NCBI RefSeq assembly: GCF_038005225.1
Contig: NZ_JBBOSU010000001.1
Coordinates: 1,414,001-1,478,000 of the forward strand
Direction of reading: 5' to 3'
Length of the DNA: 64,000 bases
Origin: Solibacillus sp. FSL K6-1523
GTDB taxonomy: Bacteria; Bacillota; Bacilli; Bacillales_A; Planococcaceae
Numbering within the stretch: position 1 is the stretch's first letter; each line of letters begins with the position of its first letter. Below, one piece after another: positions 35,763 through 43,885 of the stretch. The position numbers and the translations under genes were made by a program. The notes under the pieces are model-generated. The model was given only the letters and a program-made list of their open reading frames with translations, searched no databases and was not told the DNA's origin.

Positions 35763-35803
35763 AGCACATACTTATTGAAGTAACGGAGTGCTTTAGTGCA
35801 ACA

Positions 35804-35913
35804 AGGATTTATAACGTATATATAACTAAGCCTAATAACGTTCCCAAATGCAAGATTGGTAACATTTCAAAAAGCGACAAGCACTATTAAATCAGTGTTT
35901 GTCGCTGTTTTTT
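35804..35913 (+). repeat. Terminator-bearing intergenic repeat, copy A
   Basis: Shares AGGATTTATAACGT and AACGTTCCCAAATG with copy B (38169-38251) and has the same distal hairpin layout. Copy A has an extra segment of about 20 bases duplicating AACGT. Confidence 0.6.
35870..35913 (+). terminator. Strong intrinsic terminator
   Basis: AGCGACAAGCACT and AGTGTTTGTCGCT form a 13-bp stem, followed by TTTTTT. It ends the acetyltransferase unit. Confidence 0.9.
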
Positions 35914-36240
35914 ATTAGAAAATAATACCCTAAGATGCTGTGAAAAATTATTTTAAAGAGGACTATTCGATTCACTTGTTCTGAATGGCTGCAACATATA
36001 AATAGGATCTCAATGAAATGTTACCAAACGTTGGTCGCTTTTTTTCTCCTACTCCCATGAAAGAACGTAATAATCTTTCATCTTCTGTGGTGAAGTGGTA
36101 ATTCTTGTACTTCATGGGTGGCTAACGGGGCAGATTAGCGTAATAAGCATTAACTATAACGTTATAAAGAAGTACAACACCTTCATAAAAAGAGTGTTTT
36201 TTATAGTCTGTAAAATATTGGTATTAAACAAGGGGGAAAT
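35914..36240. other. Intergenic stretch between convergent genes
   Basis: A/T-rich and without a credible gene. A weak AACACT/GTGTT hairpin near 36175-36205 may end the minus-strand regulator gene. Confidence 0.45.
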
Positions 36241-36927
36241 CTAAATTTCTAGTCCGAAAAAGTCTTTAAAGCCAGATTTTCCTCGGGGAGTAATAATGAT
36301 TTCTCGAGAATTTGCTTTAGTTTCTATCCAACCCAATTCAATATACCTTTCAAATAAACCATTTCCTAAAGCACCCCCTAAATGATGAGTACGTTCACTC
36401 CAGTCAAGACACGCATGAGAAAAAGAACGACGCTTTTTAGATAAACCAACTAAATCTACTCCTAAGTCTCTAAAAAAAAGTTCTCCCTTTGCTGTTACAA
36501 TAAATTTTTTATTGTTTCTCTCTATATATCCTGCCTCTTGCATTAAATTTGTTATGTTAACACCTACACGTCCAGCTAAATGGTCATAACAAGTTCTTGC
36601 ATTTTCTAATCGTTTTAATTGACTAGATTGGGTTAAAGATCGAACTTCAGGTGGAGGAGATATGGACATAAATATCTCCAGGGTATTTGCTACCTCGTCA
36701 TTTGCTAATCGAAAATATCGAAACCGTCCATTTTTTTCACAAATTACAAGGTTATTTTCTTCTAGTTTTGCAAGGTGAAAGCTAGCTGTCTGGGGTTTAA
36801 TGGAAGCCATATATGCTAGTTCACTTGCTGTATGGAATTTCCCATCCATTAAAGCTGCCAGTATGGCTGCTCTTGACTTTTCTGTAAGCAGAGCAGCCAG
36901 TGCTGAGATATTCGGATATGTACTCAT
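36241..36927 (-). CDS. ArsR-type winged-helix regulator with extended C-terminus
   Basis: 228 residues from the ATG behind SD AGAGGTG. The first 90 residues are an ArsR/SmtB-like winged helix (LTEKSRAAILAALMDGKFHTASELAYMASIKPQTASFHLAKLEE, in short segments), without the metal-binding CVC motif. The last 130 residues are a second domain with HHLGGALG. This two-part layout is seen in regulators of efflux pumps. It is divergent from an EamA exporter with 143 bp between, so it probably controls it. Confidence 0.75.
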   Translation of the reverse strand: MSTYPNISALAALLTEKSRAAILAALMDGKFHTASELAYMASIKPQTASFHLAKLEENNLVICEKNGRFRYFRLANDEVANTLEIFMSISPPPEVRSLTQSSQLKRLENARTCYDHLAGRVGVNITNLMQEAGYIERNNKKFIVTAKGELFFRDLGVDLVGLSKKRRSFSHACLDWSERTHHLGGALGNGLFERYIELGWIETKANSREIIITPRGKSGFKDFFGLEI

Positions 36928-37070
36928 TTTGAACACCTCTGTAATCCATACTTCGATGAATATCGTATTATATTGCTTTTATAATAATACTAAAGAAACC
37001 TCTTCGCAAGGGAGGTGGCAATTTTTAATTTTAAAGGAAAAAGGAAAATTTGATTGGGAGGTCGGTATAT

Positions 37071-37970
37071 ATGAAAAAATCTATCTTTTTTACATTAGTT
37101 ATATTAACTACTTTTTTAATGGGTTCATCTTTTGCCATAGGTAAGATAGGATTAGGCTACTCTTCTCCTTTGTTATTGGCTGGAATACGTTTCCTTCTGG
37201 CAGGGTTTATTATGGCTATTATCGTGAAAGTACTAAAAAGAACACACCCTAGTGGTATGAAAAATTGGGGAAGAGCAGCGATTATAGGAACTTTACAAAC
37301 GGCAGGAGTAATGGGATGTATATTTCTAAGTCTAAGAACTATAACAGCCAGTGAATCTTCCATTTTAACTTTTATGAATCCGTTACTAGTCATTATTTTG
37401 GGAACTGTTTTTATGGGAAACCGTTATAGATGGTATCAATGGATTGGAGTTGTTTTAGGCTTCATAGGTGTAGGAATTACGTTAGGCGGGATAAATGATT
37501 TTAGAATAGGTATAGCGTTTGGAGCAGCTTCAGCTGTTTTTTGGGCTATTTCCACGTTATTAGTTAATAGATGGGGAGAACATTTTGACACATGGGTACT
37601 TTCTGCATATCAAATGCTATTTGGCGGAGGCATTCTTATATTTTTAAGTCTATTACTTGAAGAACCATTCTTTCATATTAATAAACATTCATTATTTATT
37701 CTCTTATGGTTAAGCATAATGTCTTCTATTGTTCAATTTGCGGTTTGGTATTTTCTTTTACAAAAGGGCGAACCAGGTAAAACAAGTTCTTATTTATTTT
37801 TAGCTCCATTTTTTGGTGTTTTAACTGGAAGTGTATTGCTAAATGAACCTATATCTTCTTCTCTCATAGCTGGGGGAATATTTATTTTGATCGGTATCTA
37901 TCTTGTAAATAACAATTATAAAAAAGAAGTGGTAGACAATACTGGCTATCTTCTAAATAAAACAAAGTAA
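37071..37970 (+). CDS. EamA/DMT-family exporter
   Basis: 299 residues from the ATG behind SD GGGAGGTC; the upstream TTG overlaps the SD. Ten hydrophobic helices in two EamA repeats (about 4-135 and 148-288), with the typical G..FL..GV..TL segment between. Members export amino acids, metabolites or drugs; nothing here fixes the substrate. Likely repressed by the divergent ArsR-type protein. Confidence 0.85.
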   Translation: MKKSIFFTLVILTTFLMGSSFAIGKIGLGYSSPLLLAGIRFLLAGFIMAIIVKVLKRTHPSGMKNWGRAAIIGTLQTAGVMGCIFLSLRTITASESSILTFMNPLLVIILGTVFMGNRYRWYQWIGVVLGFIGVGITLGGINDFRIGIAFGAASAVFWAISTLLVNRWGEHFDTWVLSAYQMLFGGGILIFLSLLLEEPFFHINKHSLFILLWLSIMSSIVQFAVWYFLLQKGEPGKTSSYLFLAPFFGVLTGSVLLNEPISSSLIAGGIFILIGIYLVNNNYKKEVVDNTGYLLNKTK

Positions 37971-38168
37971 TAAATAATTTACATTGAAGTGCAACCACAG
38001 ATGAAATGGATATGGAAAGAGAGTCTTCTTTTGAAAGGTAATTTCAGCTGCTAAGAATGGAAAAGTTAAGGTTGAATAAGTAAGACATCTCATTCTTTTA
38101 GGAGCAGAGCGATATACTTATAATTTAAAAGGACAAGTTTGTAAAGAAACGAACTCTTTAATACAACT

Positions 38169-38251
38169 AGGATTTATAACGTTCCCAAATGGAAGTTCGG
38201 GGATACACCGAAAAGCTACAAACGTTGATTTGACGATGTTTGTAGCTTTTT
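38169..38251 (+). repeat. Terminator-bearing intergenic repeat, copy B
   Basis: AGGATTTATAACGT continues directly into TCCCAAATG, as in copy A without its insert, then a hairpin. Both copies lie within the block between mrfA and mrfB. Confidence 0.6.
38211..38251 (+). terminator. Intrinsic terminator
   Basis: AAAAGCTACAAAC and GTTTGTAGCTTTT form a 13-bp stem followed by T. Confidence 0.85.
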
Positions 38252-38535
38252 GTATGCCACATTGTTTATCCGTCTTTTTATGCAGTTAGATTGAAAGTCA
38301 CTTATAGCAAGGGTTTGCGAGCGTTTAGCATATCACTACCCAACCGACTTTAATGAATAAAATTATGCATATTTCTAAACGTTGTAAACCTATTTTTTTG
38401 AAGCGATCCTTTTCTTAAACTCTCATTTAAAATTAGACATGCGAATAGGAACTTAATAATATGGTATTGTAGAAGAAACAAACTAGAATCAAAATTAAAT
38501 ATTATCCAAGTTACTAAACGAAATGATGTGATGAC

Positions 38536-39783
38536 ATGTCTTATGAAAATAAATTATTACAAATGAAAAAAATGCTCGGTAAAAAATCCAATCAAACAGT
38601 GGAAAAACCTGCATTTATAAAACCAGAACAACCAAATTACTTACACCAGTGGCAGCAAGCAGGTCTTGATATCGTAGAAAATGATTTCGGTGTCCTTTTA
38701 AAAAAGGAAGTGCGTTATGCGCTCGATTATAAACACGGCGATTATGAGCTAGGTGAATTATTTGCTGCTATGGAACGCTGGTCAACGCAGCAAGAGGATC
38801 ATCCGTATGCCCTTAGCCTTGATGAAACACTGGTCTTTTTCGATACAGAAACGACGGGCTTAAAAGGGGCAGGAACTCATATTTTCTTACTTGGATTTTT
38901 AGAAATGCAAGAAGAGGAATTTGTGCTGACGCAATATGTGCTAGCCGATCCGTCTAATGAAGCGGCATTTTTATTTGAATCGAAGCTGTGGCAAAGAAAT
39001 GTCACAATGATTACGTACAATGGCAAAAGTTTTGATTGGCCGCAATTAGAAGTACGGTGGACATTAAATAAGCAACATATCCCGAAATTAAAGATGCAGC
39101 GCCAAGTTGATTTACTCCACAGTACGAAGCGGTTATGGAAAGATGACTTACAACAGATGAAACTGACACAAGTGGAGCAAGATAAGCTTGGATTTCATCG
39201 TCAAGGAGATATCCCAGGTCATTTAGCGCCTATCATTTATTTTGATGCTGTGAAAAGTGGCAATGCGACGACATTAATGAAAGTTTTAACGCATAATGAA
39301 TGGGACTTATTATCGCTCATTACGTTATATATCCATTCCACGAAATTGCTGCTTGATGAGGTGGGACAGGAATCTGCGACAACGTATACGAATATTGGGA
39401 AATGGTTTGGAGATTTAAAGCAAAAGAAAACAGGTACAGAAATTTTAACCGCAGTAACAGAGCAGTTTTCACAGTCAGAAGCGGGATTTGCGTATTATTA
39501 TTTAGCATTTGAATTAAAGCGTAGCGGTGATTATACGCTTGCGGTAAACGCCTTCCAAACATCCTTGCCAGCATTACCGATGAAAAAACAAGTACAAGCG
39601 TACGAACAGTTAGCCATGCTTTATGAACATCAACTAAAGGATTATAAACGTGCCCATGAAAATGCAGAGGCTGGAATGGCGGTAGTTAAAAGGGTTTCTT
39701 ATGCGAAAGATAGCCAACAGCAACGTCAGCTTCAAAATTGGAATAAAAGACTAAACCGTTTACAAGGGAAATTACGCAAATAG
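38536..39783 (+). CDS. mrfB: MrfB (YprB) exonuclease
   Basis: 415 residues. DEDD-type exonuclease core: FFDTETTG near residue 100, TYNGKSFDWP and HNEWDLLSL supply the acidic residues. The C-terminal third has TPR-like helices (YYLAFELKRSGDYTLAVNAF). In B. subtilis it works with MrfA in mitomycin-adduct repair. The SD is weak (GTGATG). It is separated from mrfA by the accessory module, so it must have its own promoter here. Confidence 0.93.
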   Translation: MSYENKLLQMKKMLGKKSNQTVEKPAFIKPEQPNYLHQWQQAGLDIVENDFGVLLKKEVRYALDYKHGDYELGELFAAMERWSTQQEDHPYALSLDETLVFFDTETTGLKGAGTHIFLLGFLEMQEEEFVLTQYVLADPSNEAAFLFESKLWQRNVTMITYNGKSFDWPQLEVRWTLNKQHIPKLKMQRQVDLLHSTKRLWKDDLQQMKLTQVEQDKLGFHRQGDIPGHLAPIIYFDAVKSGNATTLMKVLTHNEWDLLSLITLYIHSTKLLLDEVGQESATTYTNIGKWFGDLKQKKTGTEILTAVTEQFSQSEAGFAYYYLAFELKRSGDYTLAVNAFQTSLPALPMKKQVQAYEQLAMLYEHQLKDYKRAHENAEAGMAVVKRVSYAKDSQQQRQLQNWNKRLNRLQGKLRK

Positions 39784-39884
39784 CTGGAGCTAACAGGAAA
39801 TGAAGAAATATTTCCCGGGCAACCGCAAAGTTTGACATTTTTTTTAAAGATAGGTGTAACAATAGGTATGAACAGTCTTTCCTA

Positions 39885-39893
39885 TGCTATAAT
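39885..39893 (+). promoter_or_regulatory. Extended -10 promoter of gpsB
   Basis: TGCTATAAT is a perfect -10 with TGN extension, 38 bp before the gpsB ATG. No good -35 is at 17 bp, as expected for extended -10 promoters. Confidence 0.6.
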
Positions 39894-39930
39894 AGTGACA
39901 AAGAAGTTGCGTGACGGAAGGACGATTATT

Positions 39931-40224
39931 ATGGATATTAAATTTACATCTGACTATATTTTAGAAAAAGAATTTAAGAAGAGCATGAAGGGGTATAATG
40001 TTGACGAAGTGGATCAGTTTTTGGATTTGATTCGTGAAGATTACGATACATTTGCTAAGAAAATGGCTGTATTAGAAGAGGAGAATGAGCGTCTTCAACA
40101 GGAGCTAAATAGCACGAGTAAAAGACCGGCTCCAGCACCGGCTACAAATAGCACCAATTTTGATATATTAAAACGACTTTCCAATTTGGAAAAACACGTT
40201 TTTGGAAGTAAACTATATGAATAG
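39931..40224 (+). CDS. gpsB: Cell division adaptor GpsB
   Basis: 97 residues from the ATG behind SD GGAAGGA; the longer frame would run through the promoter. N-terminal DivIVA-like domain (FTSDYILEKEFKKSMKGYNVDEVDQFLD), coiled coil to about residue 65, a Pro/Ala linker, and a C-terminal trimerisation helix ending in LEKHVFGSKLYE. It shuttles PBP1 between septum and side wall; ponA lies 10 kb away. Precedes rnpB as in Bacillus. Confidence 0.95.
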   Translation: MDIKFTSDYILEKEFKKSMKGYNVDEVDQFLDLIREDYDTFAKKMAVLEEENERLQQELNSTSKRPAPAPATNSTNFDILKRLSNLEKHVFGSKLYE

Positions 40225-40280
40225 TTCGACTTTTAAAGGAATGATTGTGTTTTAGATAGGATTCACGTATACTAATTAAT

Positions 40281-40680
40281 GCATCAATACTCGGGTAATC
40301 GCTGCGTCCTACAAAAGGGCGTAGAGGAAAGTCCATGCTCACACGGCTCTGTGATGACCGTAGTGTTCGTGCTACCTGAAAAAATAAGGGTAGGCAAGCG
40401 TAAAGCTTGACGGCGGAAGGAACTCCTAAGTCATTTTGATATGGACGAAACTTCCTGAAAAGTGCCACAGTGACGGAGCTTATAATGAAAGTTATAAGGT
40501 GGAACGAGGTAAACCCCATGAGTGAGAAACCCAAATTATGGTAGGGGCACTCTCCTGAAGGAAACGAACGGATGGAGGGACGGTATCATTACCGTAGATA
40601 GATGATTACTACCTGGTCGTACGAGGCGAAAGCCGTTTGAGTACTCAGGAACAAAACATGGCTTATTGATTATTGATGCT
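40281..40680 (+). ncRNA. rnpB: RNase P RNA, class B
   Basis: Contains the conserved blocks GGGTAATCGCTGC, GAGGAAAGTCCATGCTC, AAGTGCCACAGTGACG, TGGAACGAGGTAAACCCC, GAGAAACCCAAATT and ATAGATGATTACTACC, then GAACAAAACATGGCTTA, all as in B. subtilis. The 5' GCATCAATA pairs with the 3' TATTGATGC, which sets the ends, and the T-run after it terminates. It is the catalytic RNA that trims the 5' ends of tRNAs. Confidence 0.97.
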
Positions 40681-40693
40681 TTTTTGAACACAT

Positions 40694-40730
40694 AAAAAGG
40701 CTCTCCATTTTACTGTGGAGAGCCTTTCTT
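40694..40730 (+). terminator. Second terminator behind rnpB
   Basis: AAAGGCTCTCCA and TGGAGAGCCTTT form a perfect 12-bp stem. Confidence 0.85.
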
Positions 40731-40752
40731 ATAGAAAATAAAGGTGAAAAAC

Positions 40753-42501
40753 TTGAGCGAATCATTTGCAAACGTATCAGTCAGCCAAGATTTATCGTTA
40801 GCTTCTTACCCAGATAACTCGGTTGTTAAAATATTTGAAAATATTGCAGAAGGTATTATGATTACGGATAAAAATAAACGCATTGTGAAAGTAAATGCAG
40901 CATTTGAATTCGTGACAGGCTATAAAAAAGAAGAGGTAATCGGGAATACTCCACGTATTTTACAATCCGGTATGCAAGAAAAACATTTTTATTTGAAAAT
41001 GTGGGAAGAAATAGATGAATGTGGTAGGTGGCAAGGGGAAATTTGGAACCGTCGAAAAACTGGGGATGTTTATCCTGAATGGTTGACGATTATATCTTTA
41101 AAAAATGATACTGGTGAAGTGACGAATTATTGCGGGATTTTTACGGATTTATCTGAACGGAAAATCGTCGAAAATGAGCTTGAAAAGAGAACGCTTCGTG
41201 ATATATTGACAGACGTAAGTAATCGATTTGCTTATTCGGAGCGCATGAATGCGTTACTCGAATCAACAACAAAAATGACACAGCCAGTACAACATGCGGT
41301 TTTCTTATTAAACTTAGATCGTTTTAAACAAATAAATGAAACGCTTGGGCATACGGTCGGGGATCAATTGCTCGTAGAAGTGTCGAAACGAATTAAAGGA
41401 TTAATTAAAAATAAAGATACGTTAGCACGCTATGGTGGCGATGAGTTTGTTATTACATTAACGAATATTGTTCATCCGCGTGAGGCTGCGAAATTTGCAG
41501 AGCAAGTTATACGTGTGATTGAACGACCGATTACAGTGGATAACCACGAAATTTTCGTATCAACAAGTATTGGTATTAGCATTTATCCTGACGACGGAAT
41601 GACAACAGAAGAATTACTAAATCGTGCGGAAAAAGCGATGTTGTTTTCAAAAGATAACGGGCGTAATTGTTTCTCTTTTTATTTTGATGAATTAAATACA
41701 GATTCCAAACGTGTGTTATTATTGGATCGTGAATTACGGAAGGCAATCGAAAATCGTGAATTTACGCTAGCATATCAGCCAAAAATTTGTGTGCAATCTA
41801 ATGAAATTGTTGGAGTTGAGGCATTAGTTCGTTGGACAAATGACAAACTAGGCTTTGTATCACCAGGGGAATTTATTGCATATGCAGAAGAAACAGGTCT
41901 AATCATTCCGTTGAGCGAAATCATCTTTGATTTAGCATGCCAAGGAAATATGAATCTATTACATGCAGGGTATTCAAACATTCCAATTGCCATTAACGTA
42001 TCAAGTATTCACTTCCAACAACAGGGCTTCTTAGAATCAATTCAATCTATTTTAGAAAAAAATAATACTTCTGCCCTCAATTTCGAAATTGAGGTAACGG
42101 AGCGTACCGTGATGAACAACGCTTCTGAAACAGTGAATAAGCTAGTTAAACTAAAACTTCTTGGTTTTAAGTTATCAATGGATGACTTCGGTACAGGTTA
42201 TTCTTCATTGAGTTATTTAGTGAAGTTCCCATTAGATGTATTAAAAATTGATCAAAGTTTTATCCAACAAATTTGTATCCTCGCAGATAAGCAAGCCATA
42301 GTGGATGCCATTATACAAATGGCGCACCGTTTAAATATGAAAGTTGTTGCAGAAGGCGTTGAAACGAAGCAGCAAGCAGCATTGTTAAAAGAACTTGGAT
42401 GCGATTTCATTCAAGGCTATTATTACAGCAAACCATTACCAATGGATGAGCTATTAGAATTTATTCAATTTTGGGAAATCGACCAACAGGAAAGGGTATA
42501 A
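40753..42501 (+). CDS. PAS-GGDEF-EAL cyclic di-GMP turnover protein
   Basis: 582 residues. The TTG at 40753 has SD AAGGTG six bases upstream; GTG at 40744 is part of that SD. PAS domain (about 20-135), diguanylate cyclase domain with intact YGGDEF (227-232), phosphodiesterase domain with EAL (356-358), DDFGTGYSS and AEGVE. Both active sites look complete. The product-inhibition I-site RxxD is replaced by KNKD, so feedback inhibition may be lost. No membrane segment, so it is cytosolic. It sits alone between rnpB and rlmL. Confidence 0.9.
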   Translation: MSESFANVSVSQDLSLASYPDNSVVKIFENIAEGIMITDKNKRIVKVNAAFEFVTGYKKEEVIGNTPRILQSGMQEKHFYLKMWEEIDECGRWQGEIWNRRKTGDVYPEWLTIISLKNDTGEVTNYCGIFTDLSERKIVENELEKRTLRDILTDVSNRFAYSERMNALLESTTKMTQPVQHAVFLLNLDRFKQINETLGHTVGDQLLVEVSKRIKGLIKNKDTLARYGGDEFVITLTNIVHPREAAKFAEQVIRVIERPITVDNHEIFVSTSIGISIYPDDGMTTEELLNRAEKAMLFSKDNGRNCFSFYFDELNTDSKRVLLLDRELRKAIENREFTLAYQPKICVQSNEIVGVEALVRWTNDKLGFVSPGEFIAYAEETGLIIPLSEIIFDLACQGNMNLLHAGYSNIPIAINVSSIHFQQQGFLESIQSILEKNNTSALNFEIEVTERTVMNNASETVNKLVKLKLLGFKLSMDDFGTGYSSLSYLVKFPLDVLKIDQSFIQQICILADKQAIVDAIIQMAHRLNMKVVAEGVETKQQAALLKELGCDFIQGYYYSKPLPMDELLEFIQFWEIDQQERV

Positions 42502-42507
42502 CAATTT

Positions 42508-43647
42508 ATGACAAAATTTCAATTAGTCGCAACTGCAGCGATGGGTTTAGAAGCCATTGTTGCAGATGAAGTGCGCGATTTAGGATATGAAACACGTGTA
42601 GACAATGGCAAAGTTTATTTTGAAGGTGATGAACTAGCGATTGCACGTACAAATTTATGGTTACGTGTAGCGGACCGCGTTAAAATCGTCGTTGCACAAT
42701 TCCCAGCACATACTTTTGACCAATTATTTGAAGGAGTAAAAGCCATTGAATGGGAGAAGTTTTTACCTGTGGATGCAGCATTCCCTGTTTCGGGGAAATC
42801 GGTAAAATCTAAATTATTTAGTGTGCCAGATTGTCAAGCGATTACGAAAAAAGCGATTGTAGAACGCATGAAATTTGCTTACAAACGACTTGGTTTTTTA
42901 GATGAATCAGGGGCAACGTTTAAACTTGAAATTTCGATATTAAAAGATGTAGCAACACTTACGATTGATACATCAGGTGTCGGTCTTCATAAACGTGGCT
43001 ATCGTACACACCAAGGGGAAGCACCATTAAAAGAGACACTAGCTGCTGCTCTTGTCAAAATTTCGAAATGGTCACCGAATCGTCCATTCATCGATCCGTT
43101 TTGTGGTTCAGGAACAATTGCACTAGAAGCTGCGATGATTGGTCAAAACATTGCACCAGGCTATAACCGCGAATTTATTTCGGAAACATGGCCATGGATG
43201 AAGCAAGCCATTTGGGACAAAGCGCGTGATGAGGCAGATGAACTAGCAAATTATGATCAGGAATTAACGATTATGGGTATGGATATAGATCATCGTATGG
43301 TGTCCATTGCACAAGAAAATGCATTCGAAGCTGGTTTTGGAGATATCATTACATTCAAACAAATGCAAGCGACTGATTTTACAACGCAGTCTACAGACGG
43401 TGTCATCGTGACAAACCCTCCGTATGGTGAGCGTATTGGTGAAATCGAAGAAATCGAGAAGATGTTGCGCCAATTTGGACAAGTAATGCAAAACTATCCA
43501 ACATGGTCTGTCTATTTACTTTCTTCAATGGAAGATTTAGAAGTCCATTATGGGAAAAAAGCGACGAAAAAACGTAAGCTGTTTAATGGATTTATTCGCA
43601 CAGACTTTTATCAATATTGGGGTCAAAAATCAAAACGCGAATTTTAA
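42508..43647 (+). CDS. rlmL: 23S rRNA (guanine-N2) methyltransferase RlmL (YpsC)
   Basis: 379 residues. N-terminal THUMP domain (about 45-155) and Rossmann methyltransferase domain with FIDPFCGSGTIALEAA (SAM binding) and NPPYGERIG (catalytic motif IV). C-terminal FIRTDFYQYWG closes the family. It corresponds to B. subtilis ypsC behind rnpB. SD GGAAAGGG is present. Confidence 0.9.
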   Translation: MTKFQLVATAAMGLEAIVADEVRDLGYETRVDNGKVYFEGDELAIARTNLWLRVADRVKIVVAQFPAHTFDQLFEGVKAIEWEKFLPVDAAFPVSGKSVKSKLFSVPDCQAITKKAIVERMKFAYKRLGFLDESGATFKLEISILKDVATLTIDTSGVGLHKRGYRTHQGEAPLKETLAAALVKISKWSPNRPFIDPFCGSGTIALEAAMIGQNIAPGYNREFISETWPWMKQAIWDKARDEADELANYDQELTIMGMDIDHRMVSIAQENAFEAGFGDIITFKQMQATDFTTQSTDGVIVTNPPYGERIGEIEEIEKMLRQFGQVMQNYPTWSVYLLSSMEDLEVHYGKKATKKRKLFNGFIRTDFYQYWGQKSKREF

Positions 43648-43689
43648 AGTTGTTCCTAGCTACTGTGAAGAATAGAAATTAATCAAAAG

Positions 43690-43723
43690 TGACTACATTA
43701 GCAATAAACTAATGTAGTTTTTT
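43690..43723 (+). terminator. Intrinsic terminator after rlmL
   Basis: ACTACATTAG and CTAATGTAGT pair, followed by TTTTT. Confidence 0.85.
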
Positions 43724-43885
43724 CTTGTTTTTCATATTCTCTATGTATGATTTCATATCATTTTATAGTATAATGTAAAGTACGGAATTTTTTCGGTTTA
43801 CAAATAAAGCTAATTATTGATTAGGCATTGCGCGGAAGAAATAACGACAAATCTTTCCGCTTCATATTGAGGGGGCAACGTCATT

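Larger units (their letters stand above)
37971..38535. other. Gene-free stretch at the right edge of the accessory module
   Basis: No gene with SD is present. It contains repeat copy B and its terminator (38169-38251); the rest is A/T-rich and not recognised. Confidence 0.5.
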
